Below the pieces are notes generated by a model. That model was not told the DNA's origin and ran no database searches. It was given only the letters and a program-made list of their open reading frames with translations. Positions 17,444 through 28,472 of a stretch of DNA of 64,000 bases are shown in pieces. The stretch lies in NCBI GenBank assembly GCA_964291545.2, contig OZ219861.1:1054001-1118000 (forward strand). Reading direction: 5' to 3'. Origin of the DNA: G963667675 sp964291545 (GTDB taxonomy: Bacteria > Chloroflexota > Dehalococcoidia > Lucifugimonadales > UBA3495). How positions within the stretch are numbered: the first letter of the stretch is position 1; every line of letters begins with the position of its first letter. The translations under genes and the position numbers were made by a program.

Positions 17444-18394
17444 CTACCCTTGTTTGCGCTGCAGGACTTTTAATCCCGCGGACTTTATCGAGTCCGCGCT
17501 AAGCCCGCTCCTGACCATTAGCTGCTCCGCCGGCCCCGATGCCGTGTATCCCCGCAGGGCAACCATTTCCAAGGGCGTCGGCTGGTTCTGTCCCAATACC
17601 TGCGCCACGATGCTGCCCAACCCGCCGTGGATGTAGTGCTCCTCCGCGGTCACGATGCCCCCGGTCTCCCGGGCGGCGGCCAGGATAGCTCCCTCGTCGG
17701 CCGGCTTCAGGGTGTGCATGTTGACTACCCTGGCGTTCACCCCCGACTGGGCCAGCAAATCGGCGGCGTCCAGGCTGACCGCGACCATCGCCCCGGCGGC
17801 AATAATCGCCAGGTCATTGCCCTGCCGTAGGGTTTCAGCTTTTCCCAGGGCGAAGCGGTACGACGGGTCGTGCACCACCGGAGTGGCGGCACGGGCTAGG
17901 CGAATGTAGAACGGGCCCTCTGCCGCCGCCGCGGCGCAGACCGCTTGGGACGCTTCTTCGGCATCCGACGGCACAACCACGTGGAATCCGTCCAGTGAGC
18001 AGGCCAGGGCCAGGTCTTCGATGCCGTGGGCCGACATGCCGTCCTCGCCGGTAAGTATGCCTGCATGGGTGCATACCAGTTTTACGTTGAGATGGGGCTG
18101 GGCAACCAGCACTCGTAGCTGGTCGAATGGTCGTTCTACGCCGAATACGGCAAAGGTGCTGACGAAGGGAATCTTGCCCGAGGCCGCCAACCCGGCGGCC
18201 ACGCCTATCATGTTCTGCTCTGCCGGCCCGAAGTCGAAGAACCGCTCCGGGTACTTGTCCCGCCAGAGATGGGTGAACACCGACACGTTCAGGTCGCCGC
18301 CCAGCACCACAATGCCGGGATGCTTCTCCGCCAGTTCCAGCAGGGTGCGCCCGTAGGCTTCTCGGGTGGAAGCCGTGGCCTTTTGCGCCACCAT
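17444..18394 (-). CDS. Transketolase, C-terminal subunit (pyrimidine-binding and C-terminal domains)
   Basis: 316 residues; the second half of a split transketolase. The pyrimidine-binding domain starts at AYGRTLLELA and has the catalytic Glu in FDFGPAEQNMIGVAAGLA. ISTFAVF-like VSTFAVFGVERPFDQ and VKLVCTHAGILTGEDG follow. The C-terminal domain has GIVTAEEHYIHGGLGS. The start is ATG at 18394: its A is also the last base of the upstream gene's TGA (TGATG), so the two subunits are translationally coupled. A longer frame to 18616 overlaps the other subunit and is spurious. Such split genes may be true transketolases of the non-oxidative pentose phosphate pathway or relatives with other sugar substrates. 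Confidence 0.92.
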   Translation of the reverse strand: MVAQKATASTREAYGRTLLELAEKHPGIVVLGGDLNVSVFTHLWRDKYPERFFDFGPAEQNMIGVAAGLAASGKIPFVSTFAVFGVERPFDQLRVLVAQPHLNVKLVCTHAGILTGEDGMSAHGIEDLALACSLDGFHVVVPSDAEEASQAVCAAAAAEGPFYIRLARAATPVVHDPSYRFALGKAETLRQGNDLAIIAAGAMVAVSLDAADLLAQSGVNARVVNMHTLKPADEGAILAAARETGGIVTAEEHYIHGGLGSIVAQVLGQNQPTPLEMVALRGYTASGPAEQLMVRSGLSADSIKSAGLKVLQRKQG

Positions 18395-19242
18395 CAGGCC
18401 AGCTCCTTCATCGCCTTGTCGAACTCCTCCTGATTGGGAGAGCGCCCGTGGAACGCCGGATTGTTCTCCATAAAAGTAACGCCTTTGCCCTTCACCGTGT
18501 GGGCGATGATTACCGTTGGACGGCTGCGCCGCGCCCGGGCCTTGTCTATGGTAGAGAGAAGGGACGGCAAGTCGTGGCCGTCCGTCTCCAGCACTCGCCA
18601 GCCAAAGGAACGCCACTTGGACGCCAGCGGTTCCAGCGACATCACCTCGTCGGTAAAACGATCATTTTGAATGCGGTTGCGGTCTACTATGGCGATGAGG
18701 TTGTTGGCCTTGTGATGCGCCGCGGCCATGGCCGCTTCCCAGACCTCCCCCTCGTCGCACTCCCCGTCCCCCAATATGGCGTACACCAGGTAGTCTTTGG
18801 CATCCAACCGGGCGGCCAGAGCGCAGCCCAAGGCGAAAGACAGCCCCATTCCCAAAGAACCCGAGTTCATTTCGACTCCTGGGGTCATGGGATGGGCGTG
18901 CCCTTGCAACCGGCTGTCCAGCTTCCTGAAAGTCTCCAACTCGTCGCGGGCGATATAGCCGGCCCGCGCCAACACCGCGTAGAGACCGGGAGAGGCATGT
19001 CCTTTACTGAGGACTAAACGGTCGCGGTCCGGCCAGTCGGGCTGCGCCGGGTTATGGCGCAACGCGTAAAAATACAGGGATACCAGGATCTCCAACTCGG
19101 ACAGTGAGCCACCAGGGTGACCGCTGCCTGCGGTAAAAATGGTCTGGAGTATGTCCCGGCGCAACTCCTGCGCCAGGGCTGCAAGCTCTTGAACGCGGCC
19201 TGGGGCCTTCCATGACGCCCTCTTGGCAGTAACAGCGGGCAC
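18394..19242 (-). CDS. Transketolase, N-terminal subunit (thiamine-pyrophosphate-binding domain)
   Basis: 282 residues; carries the thiamine diphosphate/Mg site. Key motifs are GSGHPGGSLSELEILVSLYF, DRLVLSKGHASPGLYAVLA, GSLGMGLSFALGCALAARL and the TPP motif GDGECDEGEVWEAAM followed ~26 residues later by IVDRNRIQ. It pairs with the C-terminal subunit to give one active unit. The start is GTG at 19242, with GGGAGG four bases before it. First gene of the two-gene operon; a candidate promoter lies at 19327-19356. Confidence 0.93.
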   Translation of the reverse strand: MPAVTAKRASWKAPGRVQELAALAQELRRDILQTIFTAGSGHPGGSLSELEILVSLYFYALRHNPAQPDWPDRDRLVLSKGHASPGLYAVLARAGYIARDELETFRKLDSRLQGHAHPMTPGVEMNSGSLGMGLSFALGCALAARLDAKDYLVYAILGDGECDEGEVWEAAMAAAHHKANNLIAIVDRNRIQNDRFTDEVMSLEPLASKWRSFGWRVLETDGHDLPSLLSTIDKARARRSRPTVIIAHTVKGKGVTFMENNPAFHGRSPNQEEFDKAMKELA

Positions 19243-19326
19243 GGCGCCTCCCTAACTCCTATGCTTTGCGGGCCGGACAGGTCGATAAACGTGACCTAAG
19301 GCACAGAGACGAAATCCGGCGCCAAG

Positions 19327-19356
19327 ATTATAATCCGGCAATCTGCAGGGTGTCTA
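19327..19356 (-). promoter_or_regulatory. Candidate promoter for the split transketolase operon
   Basis: On the minus strand, TAGACA (19356-19351, 5 of 6 to TTGACA), an 18-bp spacer and TATAAT (19332-19327). The start codon is at 19242, leaving a leader of ~78 bases. The -10 lies in a palindrome (GATTATAATC) and so also reads TATAAT on the plus strand, but no -35 is seen in that direction. Confidence 0.5.
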
Positions 19357-19468
19357 GGCAAATTGCCGTGAACCCCCAAATATGGTATTTATGGCCTATG
19401 CGAGCCTGTCCGAATGAGTCGCCCCGGTCGCCGGTTTGCCCGGCCGCCATAAGGCGAGTACGGCGTAG

Positions 19469-20311
19469 ATGATAATAGATAGCCACTGCCACATCCTGCC
19501 GCCGCGGTTCCAAGAGCTGCGCGCCCAACTGCTCGCCCAGGATGATACATTTGCGGCCCTGTTCGCCCGGGAAAACGCCGCTATGGCCACTGCCGAGACG
19601 TTGATCGAGGCTATGGACGCTGCCGAGATATCCCGCTCAGTGGTCATGGGCATGGGGTGGACAGACCAGCTAGTTGCCAGGGAAGCCAACGACTACATAA
19701 TTGATGCGGTGCAGCGGCATCCCCAGCGTTTGACAGGGTTTTGCTCGGTCAATCCCGCCTGGGGAGAATCCGCGTTGGAAGAAGTGGAACGCTGCGCTGC
19801 CGCCGGCCTGGCGGGCATAGGCGAGCTTCATCCGGACACTCAGGCCGTCGACATAACCGACGGGGATGCCTTGGCGCCGTTGATGGACGCCGCACGCCGG
19901 CTGGGGCTGCCGGTGCTGGTGCACAGCTCAGAGCCGGTGGGCCACATTTATCCCGGCAAGGGGGCCACCACTCCGGACAGGCTGTGCCGGTTTATCGAGA
20001 ACTTCCCGGAGAACACGATAATCTGCGCCCATTGGGGCGGCGGGTTGCCCTTCTACGCACTGATGCCGGAAGTGTCGGACCTGCTGAGAAACGCCTACTT
20101 CGACATGGCCGCATCGCCGCTGTTGTACAGGCCCGAGGTAGTGCCGGCAGCGGCCCAGCTAGTGGGCCCTCAGAAAGTCCTGTTCGCCACTGATTACCCG
20201 CTCATCCGGCACAAACGCATGTTGCGCCAGGTGACCGAGTCCGGCCTGGAGCCGGCTGCGCAGGCGGCCATCCTGGGCGGCAACGCGGCTAGAGTGCTGG
20301 GGCTGGACTAG
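19469..20311 (+). CDS. Amidohydrolase-2 family TIM-barrel metal-dependent hydrolase/decarboxylase
   Basis: 280 residues, cytosolic. The metal-site pattern of the ACMSD-like amidohydrolase_2 family is visible: H-x-H at residues 6-8 (DSHCHI), a His in VLVHSSEP, a His in IICAHWGGG and an Asp in FATDYPLI. It ends with NAARVLGLD, a common C-terminus for the family. Members hydrolyse or decarboxylate cyclic or aromatic acids; the substrate cannot be deduced. The start is ATG at 19469. It diverges from the transketolase genes and converges on otsB. Confidence 0.85.
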   Translation: MIIDSHCHILPPRFQELRAQLLAQDDTFAALFARENAAMATAETLIEAMDAAEISRSVVMGMGWTDQLVAREANDYIIDAVQRHPQRLTGFCSVNPAWGESALEEVERCAAAGLAGIGELHPDTQAVDITDGDALAPLMDAARRLGLPVLVHSSEPVGHIYPGKGATTPDRLCRFIENFPENTIICAHWGGGLPFYALMPEVSDLLRNAYFDMAASPLLYRPEVVPAAAQLVGPQKVLFATDYPLIRHKRMLRQVTESGLEPAAQAAILGGNAARVLGLD

Positions 20312-20348
20312 GGATTGCCCTTGGCGCCGCCGTCGTTCCCCCGCCTCA

Positions 20349-20412
20349 GGCTGTCCGTTCCTCCTGAGGCTCTCGAAGGGGGGACGGACAGCCGCTGCGA
20401 CGCAAAGGTTTC
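20349..20412. repeat. Palindromic dispersed repeat, copy 1 (possible bidirectional terminator)
   Basis: A 10-bp perfect inverted repeat (20349-20358 with 20384-20393) continues inward with further pairs and closes on a loop holding TGAGGCTCTCG. About 20 bases to the right (CGACGCAAAGGTTTCC) also match a second copy at 61351-61415, which differs by a paired T-A to C-G change in the stem. It lies between the convergent amidohydrolase and otsB genes, where it could act as a terminator. Confidence 0.7.
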
Positions 20413-20445
20413 CTTACGCGGCGTAGTCCAAGATGTATTGCCAGG

Positions 20446-21228
20446 CTAGATCTGGCCCATAAGCTCCAAGGCCTGTGCCACTTCCTGGGTAGAGTCCAGT
20501 CGGTAGCGGGCCGCGGTGGCGGCTCCGGCGGGACCCACGTACACGCCGAACCCGCCTGATCCCTGGACCCAGGCGAATCCCTCTTCGTCCACCAGGTCGT
20601 CACCGAAATATACCGGGAAAGAGTCCGGGTCCAGCGTCGCCCGGATCTCGCGGAGGGCGTCCCCCTTGCCCCATGGGACGTTGGGCAGGACTTCTACCGA
20701 CATTTTGGCCGGGGTCAGCTTTAGAGTTCCAGTCTCCAGGAACGGCCTCACCTCGGCATCAACCGCTCGGCTGACCTCTCCCACCGACTCACTTGGCGCC
20801 AAGCGATGATGAACGGTCAACGACAGCCCCTTGTACTCCATAACCACGCCGTCATACCGCTCCAGGGCCTGGCGCAACCGGCGGGTGGCCTCGTCAATCT
20901 GCTCTCTAAGCTCCAAGGCCCCCGGGTGGACAAACTCCAAGCCCCCGCCGTTGATCTCCAAGCCCCGGTTTCCGGCGTAAATCAGGCCGTCGATTCCTAC
21001 CTTACCTCGTACGTCTTCCAGGCTCCGGGCGCTGATGATGGCTATCAGGAACTTCTCATCGCAACTGAGGCTGATCAATGACTCTTTGGTCTGCGCCGGC
21101 AGCGCGGCCAGTTCAGGTCGGTCTACGATGGGCGAAAGGGTCCCGTCGAAGTCCAGCCCCAGGAGGACCTTAGGGGCGTCGCTCAGGAGGCGGCGTGCTT
21201 GCGGCCATGCCTTCAGGAGGTGAGGCAT
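20446..21228 (-). CDS. otsB: Trehalose-6-phosphate phosphatase
   Basis: A HAD-superfamily phosphatase of 260 residues that releases trehalose from trehalose 6-phosphate. Motif I DFDGTL has the nucleophile D26 and acid D28. ISARSLEDV is motif II. The cap begins with GNRGLEI and includes YKGLSLTVHHR. K in PAKMSVEVLP, WGKGDAL and the final GDDLVDEEGF carry motifs III and IV. I chose the ATG at 21228; the frame stays open to 21369, but that part overlaps otsA and has no family match. It lies 43 bases after otsA, and the two form an otsAB operon. Confidence 0.92.
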   Translation of the reverse strand: MPHLLKAWPQARRLLSDAPKVLLGLDFDGTLSPIVDRPELAALPAQTKESLISLSCDEKFLIAIISARSLEDVRGKVGIDGLIYAGNRGLEINGGGLEFVHPGALELREQIDEATRRLRQALERYDGVVMEYKGLSLTVHHRLAPSESVGEVSRAVDAEVRPFLETGTLKLTPAKMSVEVLPNVPWGKGDALREIRATLDPDSFPVYFGDDLVDEEGFAWVQGSGGFGVYVGPAGAATAARYRLDSTQEVAQALELMGQI

Positions 21229-21271
21229 TGGAGGAGCGGTTCCAGAGACAACAGAGTCGCTGAGCAGGCGG

Positions 21272-22786
21272 CTAAAGGGTTTGGATGGGCCGCTTGGAGC
21301 GTCGAGCGCCCTGCATGAGGTCCACCAGGAGCCGGGCGGCCCATTTGTAGATATTGTTCTCCTGGACAATGGCCCGCATGTTCACCATGCGGGAGCGGCG
21401 CTCTTCCAGTGGCATCATGACCGCGTCCAGGATAGCGCCGGCGAATCGCTCAGTGGCGTAGGGGTTGACGATTAGGGCATCGGTCAACTCGTGCGCGGCC
21501 CCTGTGAAGGGGCTCAAAATGAGCACCCCGTCCTCGTCGAACCGGCTTGCCACGTACTCCTTGGCCACCAGGTTCATACCGTCGTGAAGGGAACTCACCA
21601 CGAAGAAGCGGGCCAGCCTGCGCAGGGCCATCAGGGTCGCGCTGGGAAGATCGTCAGGCAGATAAATTATCGGCTGCCAGTCGCCGCGGCCGAACCGGCC
21701 ATTGATGTCGTCCACAATCTGTTCAATCTGGTCGCCAAGCTGCTGGTAGGCGTCTATATTGGTCCGGCTCATGACCCCGGCCTGGATAAACACCACCCGG
21801 CCCACGTACTCGGGCCATTTTTCGAAGAACCGGCCCACGGCCCTCAGCCGGTGGGGGATGCCCTTGGTATAGTCGATGCGGTCAATGCCCAGGCCGACAA
21901 TCTTGCCCCCAAGGTTTAGCTCGTCGGTAAGCCGCTCCATTTCCCCGGCCACGGGACTGCTGCCGGCTTCGTCGCTGATCTGCTCGAAATCCACGCTGAT
22001 GGGAAACGGCCGCACCAAGGTGTGTTCACTCTTGTAGCTGATCAGGCTGTAGTCGTGGTCCACCCTTGCATCTACGCAACGGGCCGCGGTGTTCAAGAAG
22101 TTGTTGCAATGGGCGCCGATGTGGAATCCCAGCAGGTCGTTCCCCAGCAGACCGTGAATCAGTTCCTCTTCCCACGGGCAAATCTGGAAAATCTCCGGGC
22201 TGGGCCATGGAATATGCCAAAACTGGCCGGTAATGACGTCGGGGTCGGCATCCCTTAGGAGCCTGGGCAGCAGGGCCAGATGGTAGTCCTGGGTGAAGAC
22301 CGCCGCCGGCCGGCCGCCTATTTCGTCCAGGACCTGGTTGGCGAACTCCTGGTTCACCGCCTTGTAGCTCTCCCAGGCCGTGGTGTCGAAAACAGGCTCG
22401 GTATAGGCGTTGTGGCACAGGGGCCAAAGGGCCTCGTTGGAAAAGCCGTAGTAATAGCCCCGCTCTTCTTCCTCGGTCAACCACACCAGCCGCAGGGTGT
22501 ACGCCGGATCATCCGGCGGCACCGGCACCTTGTTCTGCTCGTCGACGGCGTACCAGTCGCCCTGGCCGCCCCCGTGGGCAACCCAGGTGCCGCCGCTCTC
22601 CTGCATCAGCGGGTCCAGGGCGGTGATGAGGCCGCCCGACGGCACCGCGTACCGCAGCTCCCCGTCCACCAGTTCGTGGACGTAGGGTTGGCGGTTGGAC
22701 ACCACGATGAGGTGGTAGTCGCCCATCTCCCGCTGGGCCAACCGCTTCAGGTCTTCTTTGCCCCAAGTGGGCGTCCTTATCGCCAT
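21272..22786 (-). CDS. otsA: Trehalose-6-phosphate synthase (GT20)
   Basis: A 504-residue retaining glycosyltransferase that makes trehalose 6-phosphate from UDP-glucose (or another NDP-glucose) and glucose 6-phosphate. Motifs are LIVVSNRQPY near residue 27, PSGGLITALDPL, FTQDYHLALLPRLLR, FWHIPWPSPEIF, LGFHIGAHCNNFL, GIDRIDYTKGIPHRL and the nucleotide-sugar loop SSLHDGMNLVAKEY. The start is the ATG at 22786; the open frame back to 22936 has no family similarity. Trehalose is a compatible solute and stress protectant. First gene of otsAB. Confidence 0.94.
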   Translation of the reverse strand: MAIRTPTWGKEDLKRLAQREMGDYHLIVVSNRQPYVHELVDGELRYAVPSGGLITALDPLMQESGGTWVAHGGGQGDWYAVDEQNKVPVPPDDPAYTLRLVWLTEEEERGYYYGFSNEALWPLCHNAYTEPVFDTTAWESYKAVNQEFANQVLDEIGGRPAAVFTQDYHLALLPRLLRDADPDVITGQFWHIPWPSPEIFQICPWEEELIHGLLGNDLLGFHIGAHCNNFLNTAARCVDARVDHDYSLISYKSEHTLVRPFPISVDFEQISDEAGSSPVAGEMERLTDELNLGGKIVGLGIDRIDYTKGIPHRLRAVGRFFEKWPEYVGRVVFIQAGVMSRTNIDAYQQLGDQIEQIVDDINGRFGRGDWQPIIYLPDDLPSATLMALRRLARFFVVSSLHDGMNLVAKEYVASRFDEDGVLILSPFTGAAHELTDALIVNPYATERFAGAILDAVMMPLEERRSRMVNMRAIVQENNIYKWAARLLVDLMQGARRSKRPIQTL

Positions 22787-22981
22787 AAGAGCCCCGCGTT
22801 CTGGAAGGCAGATACAGTCGCCGCGACGACGCGCCGTTCCGGCATGAAACGAGGTTGCCAGGTGGTGGTGGGAGCCATTGAGTGGGGCACGGCAACTGCC
22901 GCCTGAAGAATGATCGACGCAAGTGGATTCTTTCACACTCGGCAGAAATGGTCAACCGCGCCGTGACGGCGGCGCGCTAAA

Positions 22982-23010
22982 TTGACACTGTTGGGGGTTG
23001 CCGGTACCAT
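22982..23010 (+). promoter_or_regulatory. Candidate sigma-A promoter for the alpha/beta hydrolase
   Basis: A perfect TTGACA at 22982-22987, a 17-bp spacer, and TACCAT (4 of 6) at 23005-23010, ~90 bases before the hydrolase ATG. I see nothing else in the otsA-hydrolase gap (22787-23098). Confidence 0.5.
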
Positions 23011-23098
23011 GGCGGCACCAACGCCGCCGCCAATCCCGGCACATTGTTCTCAGGGACCCTTTCCCAACTGAAGCGCCGTAAGCCGGCAATGGAGAGCC

Positions 23099-23893
23099 AT
23101 GTTCGTCCGCAGAGACCTGACCGATTTCGTGCCCACCCCCGAGGGCAACATTCACTTCGTTCAGCAGGGCGACGGCTATCCCCTGGTCTTGCTGCACCCG
23201 CTGGGAACGTCCACCTGGGCCTGGAGAGGGGTCTTCGATGCCCTGAGCGAGCATTACACCTGCTACGCCTTCGACATGCTGGGGCACGGCCAATCGGACA
23301 AGCCGCCGCGCCATTTCAACCTGCCTGACTACGCCCGCTCCTTGGATCACGCTTGCCAGGTATTGAACATCCACCGGGCCCACGTGGTGGGCAACTCGGT
23401 GGGCGCGCTGCTGGCCGTTGAGACCGCGGCCAGCTTCCCCGAACGCGTCGACAAGTTGGTCCTGGTGGGATGCCCGGTCGGGGACCCCAATACCGCGGCC
23501 CAACGTCTGCAGGAGAGCGCCGGCGGCTTCGACGAGAACGGCCTGCCCAGACCGCGCAGCGCCGAAGACATGAAGGCCGCCACCAGCTTCGTCAACCCCA
23601 AACCCGAATGGGTCCAGGCCATCAATGAGACCCGGGCCCAGGCCGGGGTCTGGGTGGGCAAGGTTTCCGAAACACTGGCCTACTACAGCATCGTTTCCCG
23701 GCTGCCCCTCATCAAGGCCACGGCAACGCTGCTGCTTTACGGCGAAGACGATAGACTGCGCGTCGCCGAGGACATTCTGTACCATAACATCGTCGGGGCG
23801 CGAAAATCCGTGCTGCCTGGACTGGGCCATCTGCCTCAGGTCGAGGGCCCCCAGCAGTTCGTCGAGGCCCTGCTCCCCTTCTTGCAAAGCTGA
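23099..23893 (+). CDS. Alpha/beta-fold hydrolase
   Basis: 264 residues, soluble, no signal. The oxyanion-hole motif is HPLG (residues 33-36). The nucleophile elbow is GNSVG with S100. The acid lies in LLYGEDDRL and the catalytic His in GLGHLPQVEGP. The overall pattern is that of small esterases, C-C hydrolases and haloperoxidase-like hydrolases; the substrate is unknown. The start is ATG at 23099. It stands alone, with its own TTGACA/TACCAT promoter candidate. Confidence 0.88.
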   Translation: MFVRRDLTDFVPTPEGNIHFVQQGDGYPLVLLHPLGTSTWAWRGVFDALSEHYTCYAFDMLGHGQSDKPPRHFNLPDYARSLDHACQVLNIHRAHVVGNSVGALLAVETAASFPERVDKLVLVGCPVGDPNTAAQRLQESAGGFDENGLPRPRSAEDMKAATSFVNPKPEWVQAINETRAQAGVWVGKVSETLAYYSIVSRLPLIKATATLLLYGEDDRLRVAEDILYHNIVGARKSVLPGLGHLPQVEGPQQFVEALLPFLQS

Positions 23894-23990
23894 CGGCTAT
23901 AGCCAGGCCCTCCAACTCCGCGGCTTTTCAAGGTCGGGGGCATGACCGGCCGCAGGGCTTTGCCAGCCTCGCTCACCAGCGGAAAGCTGT

Positions 23991-24019
23991 TTGCGCCGGT
24001 GTTGGCCCGCTGATATAAT
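23991..24019 (+). promoter_or_regulatory. Candidate sigma-A promoter for the RimJ/RimL-type GNAT gene
   Basis: TTGCGC (23991-23996), exactly 17 bp, then a perfect TATAAT (24014-24019), about 80 bases before the chosen start at 24100. The rhomboid gene downstream may share this transcript. Confidence 0.6.
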
Positions 24020-24099
24020 TTTCATATTCCGAGACTGCGATAGTAACCATTGCAATTGGGATGGCCCGCGTTAATTTCGAGTTGGATAAGGAGGGAGTC

Positions 24100-24681
24100 A
24101 TGTCGCCGCAAGTAGCTCTCCTCCCCCCCACCCGCGACGATGTCCAGCGATTGGTCCAATGGCTGGACGACGACGAGGTAAACTCCCTCTGGTATGGGCG
24201 GGACCACGACGGATCCCCCCTCCATATCGGCTACTCGCCCCATGAAATCCTGGGAGCTTCCGACGACGAGTGGAAGCAGGTCTTCGAAGACGAAAGCCGC
24301 AAGATATTCGCCCTTCATACAGGCGAAGGGGTGCACATCGGCGAAGGACAGTTGGACATCGAGTGGGCCCTGGAACAGGCCCAGATTTTCATCCTGATAG
24401 GCAGGAAGGACCTCTGGCACCAGCATTACGGCACCATGGCCTTGATCCAGCTCTTGGAGCAGGCCTACGAGTCCTACGAGCTACACCGGGTCTGGGCTGA
24501 CGTTCCCGAATACAACGACCACGCCCTGGACATGTTTCGCCACTTCGAATTCGTGCTCGAAGGACACATGCGCAAGTCTCACCGCAAAGACGACGTTTGG
24601 TATGACTCCTTCGCCATGGGTCTATTGACCGACGAGTTTCGCCGCCGCCGTTCCAAGCTCGTGGACCCCGCCGCCTCCTAG
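24100..24681 (+). CDS. RimJ/RimL-type GNAT acetyltransferase
   Basis: 193 residues of the Acetyltransf_3 kind. It starts with the typical LLPPTRDDVQRLVQWLDDDEV segment, has GEGQLDIEW and AQIFILIGRKDLW as core strands, and LHRVWADVPEYNDHALDMFRHFEFVLEGHMRK as the C-terminal half of the fold. The acetyl-CoA loop is degenerate (LWHQHYGTMALIQLLE rather than Q/RxxGxG/A), so activity or substrate may differ from standard members. The start is ATG at 24100, because AAGGAGG sits just before it; an in-frame ATG at 24061 lacks such a site. Confidence 0.75.
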   Translation: MSPQVALLPPTRDDVQRLVQWLDDDEVNSLWYGRDHDGSPLHIGYSPHEILGASDDEWKQVFEDESRKIFALHTGEGVHIGEGQLDIEWALEQAQIFILIGRKDLWHQHYGTMALIQLLEQAYESYELHRVWADVPEYNDHALDMFRHFEFVLEGHMRKSHRKDDVWYDSFAMGLLTDEFRRRRSKLVDPAAS

Positions 24682-24699
24682 ACCCGGTACGGTTTCTAG

Positions 24700-25515
24700 T
24701 TGTTCCCCTTCTCCGACTCCGATGTCCGGCACAAGTCCTTCCCCGCTGTAACCCTCCTCCTCATCGCGGCCAATATCCTGGTCTTCCTGTACGAGTTGTA
24801 CCTTGGAGGATTCGGCCTGCTCAGTGGCGGCGGCGACGTGGACGTCGTTGCCTTCTTCGCCAAATGGGGTTTCATCCCCAACGAGTTGACCCAGGGGATA
24901 GCCCGCACGCAGCAGATTGTCCTTACCGAAACCGGGTTAGCGCGGGTAGACATAGAGACTCCACTGCCCACGTGGGCCACGATATTCTCATCCATGTTCA
25001 TCCACGGCGGCTTTTTCCACCTGGCCGGCAACCTGATGTTCCTGTGGGTGTTCGGCGTCAACGTGGAAGACTGGCTGGGCTCCTCTAAGTTCCTCGTCTT
25101 CTACCTGTTGGCGGGAGTGGCGGGAGCGCTGAGCCACCTGGCCATCGATCCCGACTCCCTACGGCCCCTGATCGGAGCCAGCGGGGCCATATCCGGGGTG
25201 ATGGGCGCCTACATGCTGCTTTACCCGTTCAACCGGGTAAACACGCTGATTGTTTTCTTTATCATCACCGTAGTCCGCCTGCATGCCGTGGCCCTGTTGG
25301 GACTGTGGTTCGTATGGCAGTTGCTCCAGGGGTTCGGCTCACTGGCCATATCGGACGAGGTGAACGTGGCTTTCTTCGCCCACGTGGGCGGCTTCGTCGC
25401 CGGGGCGATTATGGCGGTGGCGTTCAAGCTGGTGTCGCGGCAGCCGGTCTGGCCGTCCCGACAGCGCGAGCAGCCGTGGGACTATTGGCGCCGGACTGGA
25501 CGAAGCCCGGACTGA
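24700..25515 (+). CDS. Rhomboid-family intramembrane serine protease
   Basis: 271 residues with six to seven membrane segments. The catalytic Ser is S161 in GASGAISG and the catalytic His is H228 in FAHVGGFVAG. The conserved HGGFFHLAGNLMFLWVFG (L1 loop and helix 2) is present. A ~55-residue luminal insert follows helix 1. The family start M-(I/F)-P-(L/F)-x-D fits the TTG at 24700, which comes 19 bases after the GNAT stop. It cleaves membrane-anchored substrates, which are not identifiable here. The C-terminal ~25 residues are polar. Confidence 0.93.
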   Translation: MFPFSDSDVRHKSFPAVTLLLIAANILVFLYELYLGGFGLLSGGGDVDVVAFFAKWGFIPNELTQGIARTQQIVLTETGLARVDIETPLPTWATIFSSMFIHGGFFHLAGNLMFLWVFGVNVEDWLGSSKFLVFYLLAGVAGALSHLAIDPDSLRPLIGASGAISGVMGAYMLLYPFNRVNTLIVFFIITVVRLHAVALLGLWFVWQLLQGFGSLAISDEVNVAFFAHVGGFVAGAIMAVAFKLVSRQPVWPSRQREQPWDYWRRTGRSPD

Positions 25516-25572
25516 TCTTTCGCCCTGGAGATTAATGGCTGCGAAGGCTGCAGCCCCAATCCGGAAAAGCGG

Positions 25573-28191
<2,619 letters not shown>

Positions 28192-28383
28192 ATTTGTCAC
28201 CTCCACACGGAGGGGTGCCTGCGGCCGCTACGCTAAGGCCTGGCCGCCGAATGTCGACCATGAGATTGCAGGTTAAGAGGCTCACCTTGGTGGATAGGGA
28301 TGTGAGAAATGCGACGCGACTGCAGGCCGTGTCTCGGACCCGTTCGCCCCAAGGACTGCTCGATAACCAGTCTTCGTAGGGCT

Positions 28384-28389
28384 ATTATA
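28384..28389 (-). promoter_or_regulatory. Candidate -10 box for secA
   Basis: A perfect TATAAT on the minus strand at 28389-28384, about 190 bases upstream of the secA ATG. No convincing -35 is at 16-18 bp; a TTGACA at 28401-28396 is too close. The rest of the gap (28207-28472) shows nothing else clear. Confidence 0.35.
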
Positions 28390-28472
28390 GCCTGCTGTCA
28401 ATCGCCGGTTTTCCGTGAGCCTGAACGCTTACAATCCTAATTTACCCAGTCACTTCAATATCTAACGTAAGT

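Noticed and set aside
22786..22936. Extended N-terminus for otsA (start at 22936), and likewise otsB from 21369
   Set aside because: The extra residues have no family similarity, and the otsB extension overlaps otsA in another frame; inner ATG codons give normal-length enzymes.
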